In this document: one piece after another, positions 35,433 through 44,106 of the stretch | Numbering within the stretch: position 1 is the stretch's first letter | Layout: each line of letters starts with the position of its first letter | Assembly (NCBI GenBank): GCA_027077805.1 | Contig: JALWTS010000020.1 | Coordinates: 97,814 to 161,813 of the forward strand | Direction of reading: 5' to 3' | DNA length: 64,000 nucleotides | Source: Gammaproteobacteria bacterium | GTDB lineage: Bacteria > Pseudomonadota > Gammaproteobacteria > JABHGC01 | Program-made: the position numbers and the translations under genes | Notes under the pieces: generated by a model | Database searches by the model: none | Told to the model about the DNA's origin: nothing | What the model saw: the letters and a program-made list of their open reading frames with translations, nothing else

Positions 35433-36674
35433 CTAAAGCAAGGTTGCGAAACGAGCAGCATTTGTTTCTACAGCTGCTTGAGCAACGGCAGGCGAAATAA
35501 ATTCAACTAAGCGAGGATCAACAGGTTTAGGCAAAATATATTGATGTCCATATTCTAAATGCTCCAAACGGTAGGCTTTTAATACTTCAACAGGGACAGG
35601 TTCATGGGCTAAACGTGATAAGGCATGAACCACTGCAATTTGCATAGTATGGTTAATTTTTCTTGCCCGAACATCTAAAGCACCTCGAAAAATAAAGGGG
35701 AAACATAAGACATTATTGACTTGGTTAGGATAATCACTGCGACCAGTTGCCATTAATAAATCTTTTCTGACCGCATAGGCTAAATCAGGGCGAATTTCTG
35801 GATCAGGATTAGACAAAGCAAAGACAATCGGCTTAGTTGCCATAGTTTTTAACATCTCAACAGATACTAAGTCTGGTCCTGATAAACCTAGAAATACATC
35901 CGCATCAACCATAGCATCCGCTAAACTACGCTTAGAAGTATTGATAGCAAACTGTTGTTTATAAATGCTAAGGTCTTCACGTTCCGTATGCAGTACACCT
36001 TTTCTATCCAACATAGTAATAGATTCAGGTTTTGCCCCTAAAGAAATCAATAATTTCATAGAAGCCATTGCTGCCGCACCTGCACCTAAACAAACAATCG
36101 CCACCTGACTTAATTGTTTCCCTTGTAATTCTAGGGCATTTAACAGTGCTGCCGATAAAATAATCGCTGTTCCATGTTGATCATCATGAAATACAGGAAT
36201 GTCTAAACGCTCGATTAGGGCTTGTTCAATAGCAAAACATTGTGGTGCGGCAATATCTTCTAAATTAATACCCCCAAACCCTGGGGCAATATTAGCCACA
36301 GTATCAATAAATTCTTGGGGCGAACTCGCATTGACTTCAATATCAAATACATCAATATTCGCAAATTTTTTAAATAATACCGCCTTGCCCTCCATAACTG
36401 GCTTACTGGCTAAAGCACCTACATTACCTAAACCCAATACCGCACTACCATCAGAAATAACCGCAATTAAATTGCCTTTTGCAGTAAAGTCATAAACGGA
36501 TTCGGGTCTTGCAACAATTTCTCTAACAGGTTCTGCCACACCAGGCGTATAGGCTAAAGTTAAATCCGCATCAGTAGCACAAGATTTGGTTACTTCAATG
36601 GCTAATTTACCTGGGGTTGGCTGTGAATGGTAAGCTAAAGAACGTTGTTTTAAATCTTGTGAAAGTTCTGACAT
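35433..36674 (-). CDS. maeB: Malic enzyme, short form
   Basis: Oxidative decarboxylation of malate to pyruvate, usually NADP-linked in this family. Visible motifs are AYTPGVAEPVREI, the DGSAVLGLGNVG segment, FHDDQHGTAI, the dinucleotide-binding CLGAGAAAMAS and FALSNPDPEI. At about 413 residues it lacks the phosphotransacetylase-like C-terminal domain of E. coli MaeB. The start MSELSQDLKQRSLAYH at 36674 fits the family; an upstream start at 36707 adds a cysteine-rich extension running into the rpmE terminator. Confidence 0.93.
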   Translation of the reverse strand: MSELSQDLKQRSLAYHSQPTPGKLAIEVTKSCATDADLTLAYTPGVAEPVREIVARPESVYDFTAKGNLIAVISDGSAVLGLGNVGALASKPVMEGKAVLFKKFANIDVFDIEVNASSPQEFIDTVANIAPGFGGINLEDIAAPQCFAIEQALIERLDIPVFHDDQHGTAIILSAALLNALELQGKQLSQVAIVCLGAGAAAMASMKLLISLGAKPESITMLDRKGVLHTEREDLSIYKQQFAINTSKRSLADAMVDADVFLGLSGPDLVSVEMLKTMATKPIVFALSNPDPEIRPDLAYAVRKDLLMATGRSDYPNQVNNVLCFPFIFRGALDVRARKINHTMQIAVVHALSRLAHEPVPVEVLKAYRLEHLEYGHQYILPKPVDPRLVEFISPAVAQAAVETNAARFATLL

Positions 36675-36699
36675 AATATATGACCAAATATAACAACAC

Positions 36700-36726
36700 A
36701 AAAGCACTGTTTATAACAGTGCTTTT
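36700..36726 (-). terminator. Terminator after rpmE
   Basis: A perfect 12-base inverted repeat, AAAAGCACTGTT with AACAGTGCTTTT, around a three-base loop lies between the rpmE stop and the maeB start. A T-containing tail follows on the minus strand. It marks the end of the rpmE transcript. Confidence 0.8.
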
Positions 36727-36753
36727 ATGGTTTAAACCATAATAAAATTCTGT

Positions 36754-36957
36754 CTATTTTCTACCGTATTTACGTCGGAATTTATCAACCCGACCTGCGG
36801 TATCCAATATTTTTTGTTTTCCCGTGTAAAACGGATGGCATTGTGAACATACTTCAATCTGTAAATCATGCCCTAAGGTAGAACGTGTTTCAAATTGATT
36901 GCCACAACCACAAGTCACATTAACAACAGAATAGTTAGGATGAATATCTGCTTGCAT
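36754..36957 (-). CDS. rpmE: Ribosomal protein L31, zinc-binding form
   Basis: A 67-residue large-subunit protein. The start MQADIHPNY at 36957 matches the family; an in-frame start at 36972 adds only five residues. The zinc cysteines are present: CGCG near the N-terminus and [13 protein letters not shown]. This is the C+ form used when zinc is sufficient. Confidence 0.95.
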   Translation of the reverse strand: MQADIHPNYSVVNVTCGCGNQFETRSTLGHDLQIEVCSQCHPFYTGKQKILDTAGRVDKFRRKYGRK

Positions 36958-36977
36958 ATAAATCACCGTCAAAATCT

Positions 36978-37021
36978 AAAAAAAATCGAACAATTCGGCT
37001 AGTTTAACAAAATTGCTAAAC
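36978..37021 (-). terminator. Candidate terminator after amtB
   Basis: On the minus strand an imperfect stem at 37002-37021 (GTTTAGCAA with TTGTTAAAC, one G-U) and a small CGAA/TTCG stem are followed by eight T residues (36978-36985). It lies in the 72 bases between amtB and rpmE. Confidence 0.5.
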
Positions 37022-37029
37022 AAATGCCA

Positions 37030-38223
37030 TTAAACTTTAGGTGTCGCACTAATTTTATGAATACTTAAATCCGCACCATTGTATTCTTCTTCCTGCGTTA
37101 AACGAATACCAACACTAACTTTCAAGATACCATAAATAATCAAACCACCGACAAATGCGATTAGTACGCCTAAGACCGTACCCACGAATTGAGCCATAAA
37201 ACTAACGCCACCTAACCCACCTAATGATGTCATCCCAAAAATACCCGCAGCTAAACCGCCCCAAACCCCACATAGACCATGTAAAGGCCAAACACCTAAA
37301 ACATCGTCAATTTTGAAACGATTTTGGGTTAAGGTAAAAGTAATCACAAATAAAGCACCTGCTATGAAACCTGTGACTAATGCACCGATAGGATGCATAA
37401 TATCAGACCCAGCACAAACCGCAACTAATCCTGCTAAAGGTCCATTATGCACAAATCCAGGATCGTTTCTGCCAACCATTAAACTGGCTAAAATACCACC
37501 CACCATTGCCATTAAAGAATTAACTGCCACTAAGCCACTTACGGCATCAATAGTCTGGGCCGACATGACATTAAAACCAAACCAACCCACAGATAACACC
37601 CAAGCCCCTAAGGACAAAAATGGAATACTTGAAGGTGGATGGGCGGATATCACTTTACCATCGGCACTATAACGTCCATGTCTAGCACCTAATAATAATA
37701 CTGCGGCTAATGCCACCCAACCACCAACAGCATGAACCACAATTGAACCCGCAAAATCATGGAAACTCGCATCAAAGGTTTTTGCGATCCAATCCTGAAC
37801 CCCAAAATTGCCATTCCAAATCATACCTTCAAATAAAGGGTAAATTAATGCGACTAAACAAAACGATGCAAACAATTGTGGATAAAACTTAGCTCGCTCC
37901 GCAATACCACCTGATATAATAGCAGGAATCGCTGCAGCAAAAGTCATTAGAAAGAAAAATTTTACTAATTCATAACCATTTTTTTCAGTTAAGGTACTGG
38001 CTGTCCCTAAAAAATCAATACCGTACGCAATAGAATAGCCAATAAAAAAATAAGCAATGGTTGACACTGCAAAATCAGTAATAATTTTCATTAACGCATT
38101 AACCTGATTTTTCTCACGCACTGTCCCTACTTCTAAAAAAGCAAAGCCCGCATGCATGGCAAGTACCATTACCGCCCCAATTAAAATAAATAAAACGTCA
38201 TTCCCCGAATGCGCTACTTCCAT
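37030..38223 (-). CDS. amtB: Ammonium transporter
   Basis: A 397-residue inner-membrane channel for ammonium with about eleven helices. Pore features are visible: HDFAGSIVVHAVGGWVAL (first pore histidine), GFNVMSAQ, HPIGALVTGFIAG and WPLHGLCGVWGGLAAGIFG (second pore histidine). GGAG lies upstream of the ATG. Many proteobacteria place glnK directly upstream; none is here. No -24/-12 sigma-54 element was recognised upstream. Confidence 0.95.
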   Translation of the reverse strand: MEVAHSGNDVLFILIGAVMVLAMHAGFAFLEVGTVREKNQVNALMKIITDFAVSTIAYFFIGYSIAYGIDFLGTASTLTEKNGYELVKFFFLMTFAAAIPAIISGGIAERAKFYPQLFASFCLVALIYPLFEGMIWNGNFGVQDWIAKTFDASFHDFAGSIVVHAVGGWVALAAVLLLGARHGRYSADGKVISAHPPSSIPFLSLGAWVLSVGWFGFNVMSAQTIDAVSGLVAVNSLMAMVGGILASLMVGRNDPGFVHNGPLAGLVAVCAGSDIMHPIGALVTGFIAGALFVITFTLTQNRFKIDDVLGVWPLHGLCGVWGGLAAGIFGMTSLGGLGGVSFMAQFVGTVLGVLIAFVGGLIIYGILKVSVGIRLTQEEEYNGADLSIHKISATPKV

Positions 38224-38301
38224 TATTTTCTCCTTACTATCTTGATTATTAGTTATATATAACTATAATAACTTTATAAAATACTTATTAAGAAAGATGA
38301 T

Positions 38302-38664
38302 ATGAAAAAATCCCCTTTGTTTGTTTTTATTATCCTAATAAAATTGATCTACCCAAGTTTAGGATTTGCAGACAATAGCAATATTGTTGAAAAAATTCAA
38401 CAAGGAGCGTTATTAGTAGATGTCAGGACGGTAAGAGAATTTGAAAGTGGGGCATTACCAAATGCGATTAATATTCCATTATCTCAATTAGAACAACATT
38501 TGGACTTATTTCAACAACAAAACAATCAGCCTATAATTTTATATTGTCGCAGTGGTCGCCGTTCTGGTATTGCAAAAAAAATTTTAGATAAGTACAAAAT
38601 TGAGAATACTTATAATGGTGGCGGTTATCGATCTTTATTACTACAATTAAAGCAAGCAAGATGA
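38302..38664 (+). CDS. Exported rhodanese-domain protein
   Basis: A 120-residue single-domain rhodanese behind a signal peptide (about 1-22, ending GFA). LLVDVRTVREFESGALPNAINIP and the active loop ILYCRSGRRSGIA with the catalytic cysteine are visible. Periplasmic rhodaneses carry or transfer sulfane sulfur; the true substrate is not shown. Stand-alone gene, divergent from amtB. Confidence 0.88.
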   Translation: MKKSPLFVFIILIKLIYPSLGFADNSNIVEKIQQGALLVDVRTVREFESGALPNAINIPLSQLEQHLDLFQQQNNQPIILYCRSGRRSGIAKKILDKYKIENTYNGGGYRSLLLQLKQAR

Positions 38665-38694
38665 GTCCATGCCCATCTTGCTTAACTCACTCAC

Positions 38695-39117
38695 CTACCA
38701 CTGCCCACTACCAACTTTTGCATCCTCTTCATACATATAATAAGGCTGATTATAGTTATAGTCCCCATAACGCTCCTGCATTTCTCGTTTAAGTTTATCT
38801 CGCATACCATCAATTGCACCATCGGTGTAGCCATCTTGTCGTCCTGTTTTTACGCCTTTAATATAACCGTTTTCATAGCCATCCTGATAACCACGTTGAT
38901 AATCACTTAGCACAATATTATTAGAACGATATTTCGTTTGATACTCAGCCCGACCTTGTTTATAACTTTTACGATACGCATAAGTATAACCATCTTCTAA
39001 GCCATCTTTAAAACCTTGTTTATAACCTTTTTCGTAACTATAAGCATTAGCAAATGCCATATTTTGAAATAGTAATTCCATACAAACTACTATTACGGAA
39101 AGAATTGATGTTTTCAT
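38695..39117 (-). CDS. Exported Gly-Tyr-Lys repeat protein of unknown function
   Basis: A 140-residue protein with a signal peptide (about 1-25) and a body built from short units of the form GYxxGxxxG, such as YEKGYKQGFKDGLEDGY and YQRGYQDGYENGYIKG. The pattern resembles Yae1-like or glycine-zipper segments that pack as helices. The C-terminal tail is Tyr/Asn-rich (YGDYNYNQPYYMYEED). I do not recognise a characterised family. A weak hairpin (38655-38682) lies just after its stop. Confidence 0.7.
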   Translation of the reverse strand: MKTSILSVIVVCMELLFQNMAFANAYSYEKGYKQGFKDGLEDGYTYAYRKSYKQGRAEYQTKYRSNNIVLSDYQRGYQDGYENGYIKGVKTGRQDGYTDGAIDGMRDKLKREMQERYGDYNYNQPYYMYEEDAKVGSGQW

Positions 39118-39291
39118 AAGTTTAAGCCTTTCATTAATGTCTGATTAAAATATCTGATCTATTATCCCCAACTGTAACTGAATCTAAACTGAACTATTGA
39201 TAAAATTAGCCACTAAGTTTTATCACATAATTTTTGATTGCAAATGACAAAAAGTGTGAACTTATTCATGTTACATTCAGAAAAGTTAGTA

Positions 39292-39297
39292 TATAAT
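39292..39297 (+). promoter_or_regulatory. Candidate -10 box before the small membrane ORF
   Basis: A consensus TATAAT lies 35 bases upstream of the small ORF starting at 39332. The -35 region is weak (TTACAT at 39271-39276, 15 bases away). Confidence 0.35.
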
Positions 39298-39331
39298 AAT
39301 AGTTTAAATATCTAATACAAGGAAAGTAAAA

Positions 39332-39505
39332 ATGATACATAAACACATACTAATGACAATAGGCATAGGCATCGCAATCACGATTGCCCTTAGCTTGATG
39401 ATAGCGTTTCATGTCATTCCAGCAACATGGGCATTGTTATTTCCAATGCTATTTATTGCAACCATGCTATTTTTTGCCTCAAAGATTACTTGCAATGATC
39501 AATAA
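39332..39505 (+). CDS. Small two-helix membrane protein of unknown function
   Basis: A short ORF of roughly 57 codons begins at an ATG preceded by AAGGAAAG, a good ribosome site. It encodes two hydrophobic helices (ILMTIGIGIAITIALSLMIA and WALLFPMLFIATMLFF) joined by a short loop with a proline. The exact stop is uncertain from reading by hand. A hairpin lies shortly downstream. No family recognised. Confidence 0.5.
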   Translation: MIHKHILMTIGIGIAITIALSLMIAFHVIPATWALLFPMLFIATMLFFASKITCNDQ

Positions 39506-39519
39506 ACATGACAAAGTTA

Positions 39520-39551
39520 AGGACAGAGAGCCCCTGTCCGATTTATTTTTT
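39520..39551. terminator. Probable bidirectional terminator
   Basis: GGACAG and CTGTCC pair around a seven-base loop and are followed by a T-rich run (ATTTATTTTTT) on the plus strand. It ends the small membrane ORF and can also serve the convergent gene at 39550-39906. Confidence 0.6.
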
Positions 39552-39906
39552 AATGTTTACTAAACTGCATCACCACAATCGAAGAAAAATCCATTTTCTC
39601 CACAAATTCCCTTGGAAACCAGCCTTGCTGTTGAATTTTTAAACTACCTTGTTTTGGAACTTTAATCTTTTTGGGGGTATCATGAATCAACTTTTCACCA
39701 CCAAAACCATATAACTGCAATGATGCCATTGCCACAATATCATTTTGGCAAATATTAGTGACCACGCCATGATAAGCAATGGCAACCTCTTGATGTTTTT
39801 CTAAAACTTTTGCTGAAATATTTTTGACATAAAGACAGTCAGATTTCGCATGCACACTTGCAGACCAAACGAAGCATACTAAAATGGAAAACACAAATTT
39901 TGACAT
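39550..39906 (-). CDS. Small exported protein of unknown function
   Basis: A 118-residue protein with a signal peptide ending at SVHA and a single small domain with two cysteines (SDCLYVKN and TNICQNDI) that could form a disulfide. It is rich in beta-type segments such as ASLQLYGFGGEK and SSIVVMQF. I do not recognise the family. Convergent with the small membrane ORF. Confidence 0.65.
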   Translation of the reverse strand: MSKFVFSILVCFVWSASVHAKSDCLYVKNISAKVLEKHQEVAIAYHGVVTNICQNDIVAMASLQLYGFGGEKLIHDTPKKIKVPKQGSLKIQQQGWFPREFVEKMDFSSIVVMQFSKH

Positions 39907-39981
39907 TGACCTACCTTAACTAAATTACATTTAGTTTACTATAGTAGATTCAAGAATGAAACCAACATTTACAATAGTAAA

Positions 39982-40058
39982 TGGCGTCCCCAAGGGGATT
40001 CGAACCCCTGTTGCCGCCGTGAAAGGGCGATGTCCTAGGCCGACTAGACGATGGGGAC
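39982..40058 (-). tRNA. tRNA-Glu (TTC)
   Basis: Cloverleaf on the minus strand: acceptor GTCCCCA with TGGGGAC, anticodon loop CCCTTTCACGG (TTC), T-loop GGTTCGAATCC. The discriminator is G and the CCA end is encoded. It follows tRNA-Ala by 34 bases on the same strand. Confidence 0.97.
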
Positions 40059-40092
40059 GGGACGAAATTTAATAAAATAAATTTTATTCTTC

Positions 40093-40165
<73 letters not shown>

Positions 40166-40181
40166 GATGAGGAAGTTGAGC

Positions 40182-40210
40182 ATTCTAGCCAAGTTTGATT
40201 TAAATGTCTA
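40182..40210 (-). promoter_or_regulatory. Candidate promoter of tRNA-Ala/tRNA-Glu operon
   Basis: On the minus strand TAGACA (40205-40210) and TAGAAT (40182-40187) are separated by 17 bases, and the tRNA-Ala 5' end follows 16 bases later. Position and spacing fit a sigma-70 stable-RNA promoter. Confidence 0.65.
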
Positions 40211-40353
40211 GTTTTTTTTTGGGGGTTTTTAATAAAATTTTGGCAAGTTACAAAACATGATAAATTCGCGACAAACCTCAAATATAATACACTATAGTTA
40301 ATCAAAGCAGTTACGACTATAATAATAACTATAATGACTTTAACCCTTGTCCT

Positions 40354-41901
40354 ATGAAAATTACCACATTCGCAGAAGACATTGATGCTTTATTAAAAAA
40401 CTGGTCTAACTGCCCTAAAATTAGCAAAAACCAACAACAACAATGGCCAAAACCGTTAACGAAAGCACAACTAAAACCAAGCCATCCACAGTGTTTACGC
40501 TTATTAGCAAGCGATGGCGGTGATGATCAGCCTGTGTGGGCAAAAAATATTAATTTAGACGCTTTTTATAGCCAACAATACTGGCCGAATACGACGGATA
40601 TTATCCGTTTAGGAATATTTTTTCATTTGGAAGTTGAGGCTATCTCAGCTTTATTACTTAAGGCTCAATGGGAAACTTATTTTATTGCTAAAAATCATTG
40701 GGAAAATAAAAAAAATAATATTACCATTGCATTAGTTGAGCATATTGAAGAAGCGAAAACCTTATCGATACAATTTGCGAAAACATATCAACAAGCAGAT
40801 GCACTTGACAATTTATACCAAAACTTTCAACAAACAAATTGCGATTATAATTATCATCACTTTAAATTGCTCATTGCCCAACAAATTCTCAGTCATTACC
40901 ATTTATTGAGTATTCATAGTGCGGAGTTTACCACCTTTATTAGCAGTCAACACCAAGAAATCCAACAGTTACAACAGGCTAGCACTGCATTAGCCGAAAA
41001 TTTTTATCAAACTAAACAGAGTTGGATTGCACAATGGAATCAATTAGAGCATTGGTCGCAAGAATTAGAAAAACAACGTCTGAAAAATACCCATTACGAA
41101 CAACAATGGATTGCCGCGTTTGGGGATTTATTTTTACCCTTAAAAGAAGTGCAATATCATTTAGCCTCGTTACAACGCCAAATTAGTATTAAAAAAAAAT
41201 ATCCTGATCTAAAACGAGAGGAAGTAGAAGCCAAAGAAAAAATTAGTGTGGCTGAAGAACAAGAAGCCCTACAGCGTTTACAAAAAGAAATTAATTTTGC
41301 GGAAGTTTTTCAATCGAATAGTGCAAAAGATGATAATGATCGCCCCATGAGCCAAAAAGATTTGTCAGAATACGAACAAGAATGCAAAAAAATGTTGCTA
41401 AAAATTCATATGTTAACTCACCCTGATAGAATTGAATCCGAACCCTTTAGCGAATCGCAAAAACAAACCTTACGAGCCTATTTTGAAGAAGTTAGGCAAA
41501 TTAGCAAGGATCAAGAACTCAATATGAATCAACAAATCTTAAGCCGATTATTGGATATTTTAACGGTAGTTGAAATGTTATGGGAAAGTAAAGGGGTTGA
41601 TATTAATCCGCAACACTTTATTCGTGGCAATAAATTAGAAGAAAAAATTGAATGGTTAAACAAAGAAATCAAACGCATTGAAGAACAAATTACCCAAATT
41701 CGTGATGATTTATTTATCTTAAGCAATGATGATGATATTTTAGAAAAAGCCAGTATTTTATCGTCTGAACAAAGCATTGCTAAAACCAGAGAAAAAATGG
41801 AACAAACCTTACAAGATTATCAAAAGCAAATTTTAAATTTAGAACAACAATTAGAACAATTATTTTATCCACAAAGCATACAATCACCTCATATTCATTA
41901 A
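40354..41901 (+). CDS. Coiled-coil protein with HPD (J-domain-like) motif, unknown function
   Basis: A 515-residue cytoplasmic protein. The N-terminal half is helical and rich in Gln, His and Trp. Long coiled-coil-like stretches occur at about 190-310 and 440-510. Between them, near residues 340-380, a basic helix (YEQECKKMLLKIHML) leads to THPDRIE (H356-P357-D358) and another helix (LRAYFEEVRQI), the helix II-HPD-helix III layout of a J-domain that would stimulate DnaK. The full J-domain fold is not certain. The WD40 gene follows after 21 bases, so the two likely work together. Confidence 0.65.
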   Translation: MKITTFAEDIDALLKNWSNCPKISKNQQQQWPKPLTKAQLKPSHPQCLRLLASDGGDDQPVWAKNINLDAFYSQQYWPNTTDIIRLGIFFHLEVEAISALLLKAQWETYFIAKNHWENKKNNITIALVEHIEEAKTLSIQFAKTYQQADALDNLYQNFQQTNCDYNYHHFKLLIAQQILSHYHLLSIHSAEFTTFISSQHQEIQQLQQASTALAENFYQTKQSWIAQWNQLEHWSQELEKQRLKNTHYEQQWIAAFGDLFLPLKEVQYHLASLQRQISIKKKYPDLKREEVEAKEKISVAEEQEALQRLQKEINFAEVFQSNSAKDDNDRPMSQKDLSEYEQECKKMLLKIHMLTHPDRIESEPFSESQKQTLRAYFEEVRQISKDQELNMNQQILSRLLDILTVVEMLWESKGVDINPQHFIRGNKLEEKIEWLNKEIKRIEEQITQIRDDLFILSNDDDILEKASILSSEQSIAKTREKMEQTLQDYQKQILNLEQQLEQLFYPQSIQSPHIH

Positions 41902-41922
41902 CAATAATCATAATTATCAAAT

Positions 41923-44106
41923 ATGGTTAACCTACCCGACATTTCACAACTTAAAACCCTTGGTTTAACCACAGCTATTGATCTTAGTCAATTACTTAAA
42001 AAATATTATCATCAAATTGGTGAAGGTCATACCGATAATATCAATACCTTATTAGTTGATCCTAACTCAAATTATTTATGTTCAGGCAGTGATGACAAAA
42101 CCATCGCCATTTGGGATATTGCTACAGGTCGCTTGATTACCCAGCTCAAAGGGCATAGCCATCCTATTTATGCCTTAGTTATTAGCCCCGATGGCACATT
42201 ACTATTTTTAGGGAGTGGTGATGGCACAGTGCGAATTTGGGAATTAGCTACCACAAAATTGGTAGGTGTTTTAAACGCTCATCAAGACTGGATTCGTTGT
42301 TTAGCCATTAGTCATTGTGGACGTTTACTCTTTTCAGCAGGACGAGATAAAACCATATATATCTGGGATATTGCGACTAAACAAGTCATAGCCGAATTAA
42401 AACACCATCAAAAACCTGTGCGTACCCTTGCATTAAGTCGAGACAATAACTTATTATACTCAGGTGGTGAAGATCAATTAATTTGTATTTGGAATCTAAA
42501 AACCAAACGCTTATTACACACCATTGAAACCAATGACTGGATTAAAACCCTAGTATTAAGCCAAGATGAAAGCCATTTATTTAGCATTGGTAAACTCCCC
42601 TATATTTACCACTGGGATTTATTACATCACCGTCTCAAACAGAAATTAACAGCGCATGCTCATATCATTAATCATCTAGCCCTAAGCCCAGATGGCCAAT
42701 ACTTATATTCAGCCAGCACTGATAACACCATTAAAATCTGGGAAAGCCAACAAGGTCAATTAATCAACACCTTACAAAAACACAGTGATGTAGTAAGAAC
42801 CTTAGCCCTTAGTCCTGATAAACAATGGTTATTTTCAGGTGGTTATATTGACAAATCATTACGTTGTTGGCATTTACCTGACCATCAACAAACCAAGATA
42901 TTCCAAGGTTATACCCATGCAATTTCAGTGATGGTAATTAGTGCCAACCAACAACACCTTTATACAGGTGGCTATAGTAATGGCACTATTCGAGTTTGGA
43001 ATTTAGCAACAGGCACCCTTGATTATCAACTGAAAGCCCATCAAAGTGCGATTACTTGTTTAGTCTTAAGCCCTGATGATAAATATTTATATTCCGCAGG
43101 ACATGATGAGTATATTTATATTTGGCATACGAGCAATGGTCAACTGAAAACGAAACTTCCCACCCGAACCTATATCATCAATGCTTTAAGTTTAAGCCCT
43201 GATGCTCAAACGCTTTGTGCGAGTGGTATTGATTGTATTATTCGAGTTTGGAATACTAAAGATTATCAATTACAATATCAACTACAAGGTCATAAACATA
43301 ATATCAGTGTCTTATTATTCCATCCGCAACATAATCATCTGCTTTACTCTGGTGCAGGCAATGAGATTTATCAATGGGACTTAAGCAAAGGTGAAATACT
43401 CAATAATTACCAACATATTGGCTGGATTGATACCTTAACTTTAACCCCTGATGGCAGGAAATTTTATTCAGGCAGTGATGATGGCATGATTCGAGTCTGG
43501 GATAGTGCAACAGGAGAATTACTAGACACTTGGCAAGCCCATACCCATTGGATTGAAGCCCTAGCGATTAGTGCGGATGGTCAATGGTTATTTTCGGGTA
43601 GTGGTGATAAAACCATTATTGCTTGGGATATTATGCAACAACAAAAGCGTTATACTTTAAAAGCCCATCATCAAAAAGTGTCAATTTTAAAACTCAGCCA
43701 ACAACAGCCATTATTATTTTCTGCTAGTTTAGATCGTAGCATTTGTATTTGGCACCTAAAGCAAGGCGAATTATTAGCTACCTTGCAACATTTAGATCAG
43801 GGCTTTTTATGGACTACGCCTAGTGATAATGTGTCTAATTCTGGCTGGTTTTGGACGGATCGTCCTGAATTATTACATGTGTTTCAAATCGACCCTGATA
43901 ATCATCAGCGTCAAACCTTAGTTGATGATGATCCGCAACGTCAAAATTATATTAGAGATCACAATCGCCAAGACATTGTAATGAAACGCATTAAAAGTTT
44001 AAGCCAATATCAACAACAACTGAAACGCTTACAAAAATCCAAACAACAACAACAACTCAAAAAACTATTACAACAACATACCTTATATTTAGGACAATCA
44101 TCATAG
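41923..44106 (+). CDS. 14-repeat WD40 protein
   Basis: A 727-residue protein whose residues about 30-620 form 14 WD40 units (repeats such as GSDDKTIAIWD and SASTDNTIKIWE), enough for two seven-bladed propellers. A short C-terminal domain has GWFWTDRPELLHVF, then a basic Gln-rich helix (SQYQQQLKRLQKSKQQQQLK). No signal peptide or catalytic domain is visible. WD40 propellers are protein-binding platforms. It sits between the HPD coiled-coil gene and the XdhC-family gene, with a one-base stop/start overlap to the latter. Confidence 0.92.
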   Translation: MVNLPDISQLKTLGLTTAIDLSQLLKKYYHQIGEGHTDNINTLLVDPNSNYLCSGSDDKTIAIWDIATGRLITQLKGHSHPIYALVISPDGTLLFLGSGDGTVRIWELATTKLVGVLNAHQDWIRCLAISHCGRLLFSAGRDKTIYIWDIATKQVIAELKHHQKPVRTLALSRDNNLLYSGGEDQLICIWNLKTKRLLHTIETNDWIKTLVLSQDESHLFSIGKLPYIYHWDLLHHRLKQKLTAHAHIINHLALSPDGQYLYSASTDNTIKIWESQQGQLINTLQKHSDVVRTLALSPDKQWLFSGGYIDKSLRCWHLPDHQQTKIFQGYTHAISVMVISANQQHLYTGGYSNGTIRVWNLATGTLDYQLKAHQSAITCLVLSPDDKYLYSAGHDEYIYIWHTSNGQLKTKLPTRTYIINALSLSPDAQTLCASGIDCIIRVWNTKDYQLQYQLQGHKHNISVLLFHPQHNHLLYSGAGNEIYQWDLSKGEILNNYQHIGWIDTLTLTPDGRKFYSGSDDGMIRVWDSATGELLDTWQAHTHWIEALAISADGQWLFSGSGDKTIIAWDIMQQQKRYTLKAHHQKVSILKLSQQQPLLFSASLDRSICIWHLKQGELLATLQHLDQGFLWTTPSDNVSNSGWFWTDRPELLHVFQIDPDNHQRQTLVDDDPQRQNYIRDHNRQDIVMKRIKSLSQYQQQLKRLQKSKQQQQLKKLLQQHTLYLGQSS

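Noticed and set aside
38655..38682. Hairpin AGCAAGATG/CATCTTGCT overlapping the rhodanese stop as terminator
   Set aside because: The stem is real, but no clear T-run follows on either strand, so terminator function is not supported.
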